Program-made: the position numbers and the translations under genes
The notes under the pieces: generated by a model
What the model saw: only the letters and a program-made list of their open reading frames with translations
Database searches by the model: none
Told to the model about the DNA's origin: nothing
Source: Amorphophallus konjac
Taxonomy: Eukaryota; Streptophyta; Magnoliopsida; Alismatales; Araceae
Direction of reading: 5' to 3'
Assembly (NCBI GenBank): GCA_022559845.1
Contig: CM040118.1
Coordinates: 230,811,224 to 230,875,223, forward strand
Length of the DNA stretch: 64,000 bases
In this document: positions 22,641-32,899 of the stretch, piece by piece
How the letters are laid out: the number at the start of each line of letters is the position of its first letter
Position numbering within the stretch: the stretch's first letter is position 1

Positions 22641-24915
22641 GGTGTGAAGCTCCCCCGCCGCCTCCATTCGTGCCGACATCGCACCGCTGCCGCCATCGTC
22701 GGAATTCTATTTTCCTTCATCCAGCAAGTCAAAGGCCAAATTTTATATCTCAACACGTTGATCTGACTAGGCTGAAATTTTCAGGGTGAGTTCCCCTTGT
22801 TGTTCCCACGTCCCACAAAAAATTCAGGTTTCTCCAACTTTGTTTCCGCCCTTTTTCATTTAAAGTCCCACGGCCTACACAATCTGCCCCTGTGCAGACT
22901 TGTGTTCCAGCATCCCAACTCTTCACCCATTTGGCCCCCTTTCCAATTTCAGATCGAGCTGAAATTTGGACTGTATTTTCTATCCACCAAAACCCCTTTC
23001 CCCAATTTTTTTCATGATTTTAGGAGTTCATTTACCCCTCATAGAAATCTCTGTGAAAACCAGTTTCTATTCTATCCTGTGCAGTCCAGATCTGACCCCT
23101 CTCTACCATAAAATCCATTTCCCCTGTCAAACCTCCTCAGAAAAATACATAAAAATTATTCTCATGTTCCTTACATCCCCATCCATCTCCCATAAAAATC
23201 CCAACTCCCAGATCCATAGTTTGAACCTCGGTCAAACCAAGTTCTCAGGCAGATCCCAATCTGCCCGATCTGTTCTGAGCCTGAGAAGTCCGCATGTTCT
23301 AAATTCAACCTTGCCAAATACAGAGACAAGAAAATTTATGTAATAACACATGGTTGAAGATCTCTAAGCTAGATACATAACGACGCTAGTTTTGCATTGA
23401 TCCGACATCGGAGTTGGTCGCAAAAAGTGTTTTCGCCGGGTCACGCAGTGCTGAAACTACACCACAAGTCCGGGGACAGCAAGCAACAACGTCCTACAGG
23501 CTGACCGTCTCACCTTCCACAAGGCGAACCGGTACGTCCCTCTCCTAAGGATTGTTCCCCCAGGGGTCCCCTTCGCAGCGGTACTATTCCCGACCCGATC
23601 GACCCTCCGACCAGGACGTGGACCCCATAATTGCCGGCGCGCGCCACCACCAGAGTTGCCCAAATCGCTGCCCGTCAACCCAAATCCGTTACTTTCGGGT
23701 CCACGTGTAGCCCTTTACCTCCCTGCATGGAGTGGGTAGTAATATTCATTGCTGTAATTTAATTATTTACTGTACCAGGAGTATGAAGTTCGGCCGGGGT
23801 TGTCTTCCCCACACCAAGAGCGTGGAGGTACACTCGCCACCCTCCTACTTTGGCATTTTCATTACTCATATATATTTCTATATGCCGCTGCAAGAGTGTG
23901 TTAGAATTCTAGCTAGATCAATTTAGCCACCACTGCGAGAGTGAGTGAGTGGAACCCATCCCGTGACTCGATCCGAGCATGCGAAAAAGCCGATACCCAA
24001 GTCTCATTGCCGGTTTCTCAACCGCACAGATCCGCGTGTTTCCCTCGCGTAGGGACGTTTGCGAGCTAGAGTCCCAGGTTCTTGTCCTGCCCCGCATCAC
24101 AATTACATACCCTTCATTACCAAATAAAGGTACTAGACCCAAATATAAGGAAAATACAATAATGACTCAAGAAAGATGAAAAGACTCGACTAGATAACGT
24201 CTTTGACAAGCGGACAACTCTATGCTCTTCACTCGTGTCCATTCCCATTTGAATGATCTTCATCATCGGAGTTACGTGAAAAATTGAAGAAAAACACTAG
24301 GTGAGCGAACACTCAGTAGGAATTATATCTCAAGATCAAGCTTGCTTTAAGTAAATTACATGTTACATGAACTATACAAGTATAATGATGCATGTACGCA
24401 AGATAATGACGAGAGTAGAGTATCAAGAAATAATATAGATGAACTAGCAAGATTTCAAGATAATCATGTGAAGTATATCAAGATTGTCAAGCATGTAAAC
24501 ATCAAGTCATGTCATGTGAATTGGCTATTTATAATTTCAAGCAAGTAAATACCCATTCCAGGCCACGCATGTCATGTCAAGTGAAGTCAAGCACGAGATT
24601 TGTGGAATGCCAAAATCAAGCAAGTCATGCACTTCGGTGCAATGCCACACCGTGATCAATATAGCTACCTTGGGCACAAGTACTTTCGGATGCTCCTCTC
24701 AGGACCAGATCAGGCCCTATATGTGCCAGCATTGAGTCATGTATATATTTTCAGACATCCACTATGGTTTATAGCCAATAGAGTTCCGAAGGAATAAGCC
24801 ATTGTAGGATGATAAGATAGATTCCATAGAATGAAGGAGTTCAAGGATATAACTTGAACAAGGATGACATACTGATAAATCGCATGAAAAACCATGACAT
24901 ATCATGCAACTGGGG
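22641..24915. other. Non-coding region, no recognised feature
   Basis: 22641-23340 is CT-rich and resembles the leader region of a gypsy element. 23440-24180 is GC-richer with no protein homology in six frames. 24185-24915 is AT-rich. I see no gene, RNA or clear repeat boundary here. Confidence 0.4.
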
Positions 24916-24919
24916 AATT

Positions 24920-26074
24920 GGCGTCCACTCAAATAGCCATAAATTATAGAAGTAGCGTCCACTATGGTGGTCGCTCATTCCTGTAAACAGTACAGGCACG
25001 AAGAATTAGCATCCATATAACAGTTGCTAAATCAGTAATCTGCGCCCACTGGATGGTCGTCAATTCCTTTTGGCGTCCAAGTCATGGTCGCAGTTTCCAG
25101 ACAGAAACAGACTTCTCAAAAGAGGCCAGAAACAGCACTCTATGAGGGCTAAAGCATCATGTTTTTTCAGAGTGACGTGACAATCAATTGATTCCAGGAT
25201 TTTTAGGGTACAACAGACTTGGCTGCCTTGAGGGAATCCAAGGCTAGTGGAGATTTACATTTGTCTCAATGAAGAAAGCACTAGTCCGAAGGAAGGAATA
25301 TCCCACGGAGGGTCCAATCATCTCCAAGAGTTAGTGTGTAGGCGTAAAACAACGTGAAATAGGTAATCTATCCACGGACTGGGATAAGAGTGCCAGTAGA
25401 CCCCCGATATGGGTCAAGAAATTCGATGAAAACTGTAAGACAGGAAATACCGAGCACTCAGATGGCGCTATTTAAATGTGTGACTTTTCCCAATGTCGCT
25501 AAATCAATAATTTTTAGGAATTTTATCTATTTCCACAAGAATGGGCGACCTTCTAGAAAGGTGCCATATCTTTAAATAGCGACCACTTGATGGTCGTTAA
25601 TTCATATTTTCTGCATTATTTTCCTTTTTTCAATAAATAACATGAATCAACGACTCTGTATAGAGGCGCTATATCATGAATGGGCGGCTGGTCAAATAGT
25701 CGCTCATTCTTTACTATGTACAAGTTATAAAGTATCAGGCAGGTATGTTTTCAGATAGAAAGCACTATTCATTTCTACGATTTGAACGGGAACATTAGCA
25801 TATTGATGTTTACAGGGGATTTTAAGAAACTGAAGACATGATCAAGTAGAGAAAAATATGATGAATCCAGAAATATGCATATCATGTTTCTTAGATACAT
25901 AGTTCCATAGTTATTTAATTTTAAAATATGAGTTAATTATTAATTACACTAAAAGAATCTGCAATAGAGTGATGGTCGCTCATTAACTGGTGGCTACAGG
26001 ACTGTCGCAAATTCAAGATTTGGCATCGGGCCACACGAGCGCTCAATAATAGGCGACCACTATTCTGGTCACTG
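24920..26074. repeat. Dispersed imperfect palindromes, GCGACCAC..GTGGTCGC type
   Basis: At least six related sites: GCGTCCACTATGGTGGTCGC (24955-24974), GCGCCCACTGGATGGTCGT (25042-25060), GGCGTCCAAGTCATGGTCGC (25072-25091), GCGACCACTTGATGGTCGT (25579-25597), a looser one at 25667-25709, one near 25970-26015, and GGCGACCACTATTCTGGTCAC (26052-26072). Several are followed by TMATTCC. They lie in otherwise non-repetitive, non-coding DNA. Confidence 0.7.
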
Positions 26075-26558
26075 TTTCCCATGCAATAGAAACAAAAACA
26101 AACTAAAAAAACTCCAGAGTGGTGACCTTATAAACATGAGGAAGAGATGGTGATAGAACTATCCATGCATGCAAGGCTATTTACTATCATCTTGGGCTTC
26201 ATTTCTTGAGAAAACCTATCTTTTGGGTGGATCGAGAACGACAAACGTGCTGAAGTGAAAAAGAATAAGAGCAGCAGCAGTCAACAATAGCAACTGGAGC
26301 ACGACAGAAGAAGAAGGTGCAAGGCTCCTTCACTTCAGAAATAAATACGAAAGACACAGCCCTTCTTCTTCGTGCACGATAGCAGGAGGATGAAGAGGAT
26401 GACGACGGCAGCAACACAGTAGGAGGAAGACACAGTAGGGAAAGGAAGAAGGAATCCTTTCTTCACGCACGGCTGTAGTCACAAGAGGAGAACGACGTCG
26501 ACGCAACAGAGCTCCTTCGAACGTAGCAATAGCCTTTAGCCCGTTCGATAGAGGGTGT

Positions 26559-26899
26559 TATTTATAGGGAGATATCCTAACAGAGGCTTTAAGCTTCCTA
26601 ATCGGATTAAATTCCCACGTAAGAATCCTAATGAAACTAGAACTTCCTCATCAGCAGCCGCTTTCCCTGCTAGGAACAAAACCCTAAGGTTACATGCATG
26701 ATAGAACGTGATAAAGGTTTGGGGCTTTATAAATCAACCCTTCTAATATATGTATATGCACATATATCCCATGCTACTTTCTTACGTAGGAGGGTTATGG
26801 CTAAAGACCCAATATGTATATACATATCATTTGTAAGGCTACGTAAAAGGGTTTAAGGTTTGGCCCATTAGACTTATTCGGTTGGGTTTTAACCAAAGG

Positions 26900-26982
<83 letters not shown>

Positions 26983-27118
26983 TTCTTTACCTAGCCCATA
27001 AGGCCCATTTGGCCGTTCAATTGGTTTGAGTTAAGCTTTTATTTTTCATTTAGATTTCTTTCTTTTGACTTATTTTCAGTCTATTTTCTATTATTCAAAC
27101 ATTTATTTGGGGTGCTAC
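26559..27118 (-). repeat. Possible minus-strand LTR U3 with TATA box
   Basis: On the minus strand the segment starts TGTAGCACCCC at 27118 and has CCCTATAAATAACACCC (26570-26555), a good TATA context. It contains the CT/AT microsatellite. No partner LTR was found, so this is tentative. Confidence 0.3.
26902..26981. repeat. (CT)n(AT)n microsatellite
   Basis: About fourteen CT units (26902-26930) followed by about twenty-five AT units (26931-26981). Confidence 0.98.
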
Positions 27119-27229
27119 AGATGGGAAGAGAGGATGGGTGATCTAGCACGGCAAGCCGCCAGATCACCTCCCCATTTCATTTTTCTTCTTCTTCTTTTCT
27201 CTTTCTTTTTTTTTATTGGAACGGGGGGT

Positions 27230-27350
27230 TTGGTCGACCGAACTCATGAGATCGGTTGACCGATCCTCCTTGGGACAGAAGCCCCGGCCGGCTGGGTCGA
27301 CGCAGCCATGCGGTGCGTCGACCCAGCCACTCGTCGGTCGACCGACCCGG
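27230..27350. repeat. GGTCGACC palindrome cluster
   Basis: GGTCGACCGA occurs near 27232 and 27335, CGGTTGACCGATC near 27254, and CTGGGTCGACGCA (27292-27304) forms a perfect 13-base inverted repeat with TGCGTCGACCCAG (27314-27326) around a nine-base loop. The flanks are non-coding. Confidence 0.85.
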
Positions 27351-28441
27351 TTGGTAAGTTGATTTGAGGGAGGAACTTCTTTCTTTTCAATTCTTTTGAC
27401 AGATTTTTGGGTTTTCAGATTGCATGTTTGGCCACAATAGAATACGTGCATGGTTCTCTTTCTTTTATTATGCTTGTTTGATTAGTCCCCCCCCCTTTTC
27501 ATTTTTACTGTTTCCTTCTTCCCCTTTTGCATGACTACGCATGTAAATGTCTATGCATATGGCAGAGAAGGGAGAGGGAGGCTAGCAAAGGGACCAATTT
27601 ATGCTATGATAGGATAGCATATGTCAATGCCTGAGTTCTACCTATGCTATGTGAGGAGATTCATTATGTACTTATACTGCATGTGGCTTAATGTAGAGAG
27701 AGATATATGGTATGCTCAGTTTGATGTATGCATGAGGCCTGTAGAGATTTGATTTTGCACAGAGTTATAGATAGGACGGGGCCATGCCTCAATGTGCATG
27801 GGGAAAGGGATGCTCAAAATGGACTGAGTTTCTAGTTTTGGTCCATGAGGGCTAAGTGGAAATGCTCATGCAAATGCATATGTGCAACTGGGTTCCAAGT
27901 CTGAAAACAATTTTATCTGCCTTACGTTTGTTCTTCCTTTTGATATTTTTTTATTCTCGTATTTTACTGCTGTCCCATTCCGTTCGTGATTAGTTCAAGT
28001 TTTTGGCGCAAATCCAGCAACATCTCCCCCAAAACCGGGATGTGTGAGGTGTAAGAACAGAGGCTCGCCCACAGAGGGATATGAGACGGCCTCAATAATC
28101 ATCGAGCAAGTTGAGGACATCTACCCCATGGCCCGGATTGGGTATGGAAACCCCGAGGACTAGCCTACGAGGGGCTCCGGTGACCCATGGGCAGTGACAT
28201 CTAAAATTTGGGACATAGATTCATTATGTTGTCTGACGTAGGACTGCCGCTGTTCACTTCTCAAATGTGGTTCCCCAAGAGCCATGCTATGAGGGAGCAA
28301 GCTCCTAGGGGTCCCGGAGTGATCACTGTAAAAAAAGGAATAATAGCACCTTGACGTATAAAGGAGAGAAATGAATTCTAACGGATTTGAGAGAGATGAC
28401 GGAGCCCCCACAACTCATGGGTGTGAGTGAGAGGGCAAGCG
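27351..28441. other. Non-coding region, no recognised feature
   Basis: Low-coding AT-rich DNA with no homology I recognise. It ends with AAGCG at 28437-28441, which is repeated right after E3 at 40790-40794. Confidence 0.4.
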
Positions 28442-28871
28442 TGTTGGATTTCTAGCGTCTCCCTTAGGGATTTGCTATTCCACGTGGATTATGGGGTCCA
28501 CATGGGGCATTGGTGCGTTGGCAGCCCATCCCGTCGCATGGATTATGGGGTCCATGTGCGAAGCCCCTCATGCCCGTCCACAACACGGATAGACGTGGGG
28601 TTCTGCAATGCCATAAGAAAATACGGTCCGCCTTCGCTACCAGCTCGAGCTTTTAGCGCAACGGTTGGGGCATGATCTTAAAAACTGGTATCAGAGCTAG
28701 TTCGCAGGTTCAAATCCCCTAGGAGCCGCTGGGGGAGAGATTGTTGTAATTACAGTGTCTCCCTTAGGGATTTGCTGTTCCACGTGGATTATGGGGTCCA
28801 TGTGGGGCATCGGTCCGCCTTCGCTACCAGCTCGAGCTTTTAACGCAACGGTTAGGGCATGATCCTAAAAA
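28442..28871 (+). mobile_element. TRIM-like miniature LTR element
   Basis: Two related terminal segments, 28442-28684 and 28742-28871. Both begin TGTTG and share GTCTCCCTTAGGGATTTGCT at the same offset, and both end GCATGATCYTAAAAA. The second lacks about 110 internal bases. Between them are 57 bases holding TGGTATCAGAGC (28686-28697, a primer-site match) and CTGGGGGAGAGAT (28729-28741, a polypurine tract). That order defines a terminal-repeat retrotransposon in miniature. TTAGCGCAACGGTT and GGTTCAAATCC resemble tRNA A and B boxes, so a tRNA-derived origin cannot be excluded. It abuts E3 directly. Confidence 0.6.
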
Positions 28872-29331
28872 TGTTGAGTTGGATAACTAGCAGATCTAGA
28901 GGGGGGGTGAATAGATCTACCCCAAATTCTTTTGAAATTTAAGCACTTAAGATGCGGAATTAAAATGCTAAGGCAGACACCACCAATTTAGATACACAAG
29001 CTGAAATAGGTAAGAGATTAACCAGATGATACACAAATGACTGAGAAGTAAAATAAGGATTTCTCAAATAACAGTAGTGATATACGATAGAATATGTAGA
29101 AGCACACAAGTTTCAAATGAGAGACTTGGCGGAGATTTTACTCAGGAGTCACTCACGCAAGGGAGACAACCTTTCAGATAGGCTTGACCTATCCTTCGAG
29201 TTACTTTATTTGATATACCTCGTTGCAACAGTTAATTCAGTCAAGAGAGAACTGTAAATCAAATCTAGGATACCAGCAGAAAGAGGCAACAATCACATAA
29301 GCATAGTGCAAAGCAAATTTTAAGGAGGTTT

Positions 29332-29379
29332 GATCTCAACCTTGAGATCTACGTCCACCCCTTACTCAATCGAGTAAGG
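29332..29379 (-). other. Conserved hairpin pair in LTR leader (E3 3' LTR)
   Basis: Hairpin 1 pairs CCTTACTC (29360-29367) with GAGTAAGG (29372-29379). Hairpin 2 pairs GATCTCAA with TTGAGATC (29332-29349). TACGTCCACC lies between. In the 5' LTR they are at 39085-39104 and 39057-39074. Confidence 0.75.
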
Positions 29380-29875
29380 ATTATCGCTGACTAACACCTT
29401 GAACTGCTGATCCACAGCTTTGGGGATCAAATCCCTACAAATCGTTGAGCATTATAGCTTGCTAAGACCGCTGGTTCACAACTTAACCCGCTGAGTTTCA
29501 TAGCTTGCTGACCGTTGATACACAACTTACGAATGATGTCAAAAACAAACGGAAAACCAAAATAACAATGGAAAGAAACAATATAGCTCACTATGGAGCA
29601 AATTGACTCTAGATCTGATCCAAGAGTCAAGATAGCAACATCTTCACTCAGACTCTCTTCTCACTCAAACGATCTTCACCATCTTACGACGCTCTATTTT
29701 TCTCTCTATATTTTGCAGCAAGCTCTTTCTCTCGATCTCCTCTCTGACTCTTCTCTTTCAGATTCTAACTCTTCTCAGCCTCTCTTCTCAGTCTCTCTGA
29801 ACTCTTCTACTCTTCTGCTCCGTGTATTCCTCTTTCTCTATGTCTTCTTGTCTGTTTCACTCGTCTGAGAGATCC

Positions 29876-30094
29876 CCTTTTTATAGGCACAGGCTGAGCC
29901 AGGTGGTCCCCTGAGCTTTTTGAATTTTTGGGCACATGGAAAACACACTCCCGTTTACTAGAATTATCCAGAACTCGTACTTCGATGGGCCACGTGTCAG
30001 GAGTGAAGGTTCTGACGATCCACGTGGCAGAGTACCAGTTCTACTCCCTATGTTGGATCACGTGCCTTTAATCTGGTTCTTTAAGTTCCACGTG
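29876..30094 (-). promoter_or_regulatory. E3 3' LTR core promoter: four G-boxes and TATA box
   Basis: CACGTG at 29991, 30021, 30059 and 30089; TATAAAAAGGGG on the minus strand ending at about 29874. Two sites have ABRE-like contexts (CCACGTGGC, CCACGTGTC). In the 5' LTR some are degraded (CTACGTGG, ATCATGTGCC). Confidence 0.65.
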
Positions 30095-30355
30095 AGAATG
30101 ATGCAGACTGCCTTTATGCCACCCAGGTGTTTGATCATAGAACTGGGCTGGTTCTTCCTGTTTCTGTTCAAAACATAATCCAAGATTTATGATTTTAATA
30201 AAACATGTAATAGTGGTTAGCAAATGCAATTTCAGATGCTTCTTGAGATCAGGCAATTTATTTAAGTGAATGCTCAGAAATTCTTTAAATGCATTGATGC
30301 ATAAGTGAAGTGTTTCAACCGGTATGGCTAACGCATGCAGTGGGTCAGAGTAACA

Positions 30356-30945
30356 ACATCGACCTTAGTAAAATACAGGTAGACTTTCATTGACAGACAC
30401 ACTGACTTGAAATGAAGATGCATCGACCTTACCTCATGATAAATGTGCAAGGTGCATCGACCTTGAGATATACAGGTAGACTTTCATTGTTAGACAAACT
30501 GACTTGAAATGAAGATGCATCGACCTTACCTTATGGTAAATGCACAATGTACATCGACCTTGAGAATAATAACTAACAAGCATCGACCTTACTAAGACAT
30601 GCATAGACTTGTCCTTCAGTCACTAGCTTACTAGCATCGACCTTAATATGCAGCAGTATGAATATGCATCGACCTACATATTCATCAATATGACCATGCA
30701 TCGACCTTGATATGCATCAGTATGAATATGCGTCGACCTTCATATGCAACACTGTGAGCATGCATCAACCTACATCGACCTTGATATGCAACATGCTTCG
30801 ACCTTCATATGCAACACTATGAGCATGCATCAACCTGCATCGACCTTGATGTGCAACATGCATCAACCTTCATATGCAACACTATGAGCATGCATCAACC
30901 TGCATCGACCTTGATGTGCAACATGCATCGACCTTCATATGCAAA
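30356..30945 (-). repeat. U3 motif array, AAGGTCGATGCA type (E3 3' LTR)
   Basis: About twenty copies of TGCATCGACCTT or variants (AAGGTCGATGCA in LTR sense). The distal part is organised as a 65-bp dimeric unit starting TTCATATGCAACACT at 30739, 30804, 30869 and, partly, 30934. The 5' LTR copy (40082-40695) has one more partial unit, so copy number differs between the LTRs of one element. Confidence 0.85.
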
Positions 30946-31064
30946 AGAACTCATTCTGACTACAGTAATAGTTTTAAGATAACAATGTTGCCAGAGTCAA
31001 ACTAAGATCAAAAACAATGTTGCCATCATCAAAACTAGACATCAAAATCAGAGGAGACACAATA

Positions 31065-31077
31065 TTCTCTCCTTTTT
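31065..31077 (-). other. Polypurine tract of E3
   Basis: AAAAAGGAGAGAA on the minus strand next to the 3' LTR. Further CTCCCCC tracts at about 31258, 31320, 32526 and 32603 are additional polypurine-like copies. Confidence 0.85.
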
Positions 31078-32880
31078 GATGATGGCAACGCTACTATATT
31101 TTGATGGCAACACCTATTACTTTATGAGCCAGAATATGCAAATATCACAGTCAATTGCAATACGAGACTGATATGCATTGACAGACATGCAGACATGCAT
31201 ATGCATAGATAGAAACAAGGCAGACTCTCCCCTCCATGGCAATCTCTCTCAAGATCTCTCCCCCAGCTGGAATCAAGAAAATCTAGAATCAAGAAAATAT
31301 AATCTGCCATCAAGATCTCTCCCCCTTTGCCATCAGCAAACAAGCAGTTATAGTGAGAGGTCATGCTTGATAGGGAAATGAAGGGTGTAAGATAAGATCA
31401 AAAAGAGATGAACAAAAGTATAAATATAAGCACAATCTGATTCATCCTTCATTAGCTTAGCACATAAAATGTAGATTCTTCTGACTGTAAGATTTCACAT
31501 AATGCAATTCTGATAGAGATTTGCTTTAAGAATGATGAAAGTAGAATTCAGTATCCAAACTCTTTGAATAATGTTGCATTGGCATTTAATAGCAATAAAC
31601 CATACCTACATAGCGATGTTATGTTCAATCTCACTTCACCTTACTCATTCAAACCCAATGAAATTCTTAGGATATTCTCATAACATGTATTGAGATTAAA
31701 CACTTTTGACATTTCTATTTTCCATTTACCACAGGGTGACAACATGATTTTCATTTGCTTTTTGCTCATAATTTTTTAGAACAGTCAGGTGAAATCCATA
31801 CTTTTTGACATAAGAGTACACGTTGATTAGACGTCAGTACCCCGAGTTACTCAGTAGAATTTACCATTTTGTGTCATTTTGAACAGAGATAACATTAGAG
31901 TGGTTTTTGACATGAGGCACAACACATCTCAGGTGAAGTGATCCAGTTACTCACCACATATAATGTCATTGCTCTACCTATAAAATTTTCAAGCATTACT
32001 GCAATCTATTGAATCAGAGATAGCAGTACTCTTCATGACATATGTTATCTTCATTTCTTTGATGAAGAGCCTAGTTTCTCAGTGTAATCTGCCATTGCTC
32101 TGCCTACATGGATGTTGATTCATAGTTTTTAACATAGCTGCCCTTTGGTTTTACAGAAGATTTTATGTTTAAAAACAATACTTCGACCAATATTATCATG
32201 AATGTTAATTTTTCATATTTAGAGAGACCTTACAAAACATACCATGGAAGATATGGTTGAAGACTATTAAATATGAACTGCAGCCTTTTCATTGAATTCA
32301 AACTTTAGATTGTTTGATTCATTAGACTTAAACCAAAAAAATTTTATGGTGCATCAAGGATTCTTATAGGAGAAGATTTTTGAATTTCAGAGCTTAGAAT
32401 AATGAATTGAAGACCAGATTGTTGTTATATTCAGGTTGGATCAGAGACCAGTACTAAAATACAACAGACAAAGCTGTTGTCAACCAAATAGGACACATAA
32501 CTGACAGAATGTTTTTGACACAAGCTCCCCCTATCTATATGCACTACTACTAGACACAACATTGAATACACAGACTCATGGACAGGCATGTCAACCATGA
32601 ACTCCCCCTTACTACATGCATAATAGAATGATATGAAAAATATAGATGTATGCATTATTGACCCATGGTACCAGGTGGAGGTGAACCTCTACACATGATG
32701 TGGGTTTCCAGACAGACATAATCTGTCTTTCTCCCAGCGTACCATTTGATATACCTATGGGTCAGAGAGTGAAGAGCAACACACAACCATGTAGACACTA
32801 ACAGTACCATATACAACATTTTTAGACAAAAGGATGTGTTTAAGCAAATAGAGACTGTCATTTATGCTGAGAATTTACAC
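31078..32880 (-). other. E3 3' non-coding region with conserved module
   Basis: On the minus strand GGCAGAGCAATG (32104-32093) and a second copy GGTAGAGCAATG (31978-31967) precede GTACTGACGTCT (31840-31829). The nearer pair has the same spacing as in E1 and E2. ACTGAGAAA, ATCAAAGAAATG and TGTCATGAAG-like blocks around the first motif are also shared with E1 and E2. No open frame. Confidence 0.7.
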
Positions 32881-32899
32881 AGACCAAGTTCTGTTCTCA

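Larger units (their letters stand above)
28872..31064 (-). repeat. E3 3' LTR
   Basis: Read on the minus strand: motif array (30945-30356), four G-boxes (30094-29991), TATA box (about 29885-29876), GA-rich leader (about 29870-29640), AAGCTGT repeats (about 29530-29400), hairpin pair (29379-29332), end near CCCCCCTCTAGATC. The terminal CA of the other copy is TA here. About 35 bases containing CAATGTTGCCA are duplicated near 30985-31030. Confidence 0.92.

Noticed and set aside
22797..23343. Pair of frames of 104 and 125 codons
   Set aside because: Overlapping frames in CT-rich leader-like DNA with no domain and no codon pattern.
28648..28725. tRNA gene
   Set aside because: A- and B-box-like sequences exist but there is no acceptor stem pairing or anticodon arm, and the middle is a retrotransposon primer site.
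28867..28871. AAAAA as left target duplication of E3
   Set aside because: The right flank of E3 is AAGCG, so it does not match.
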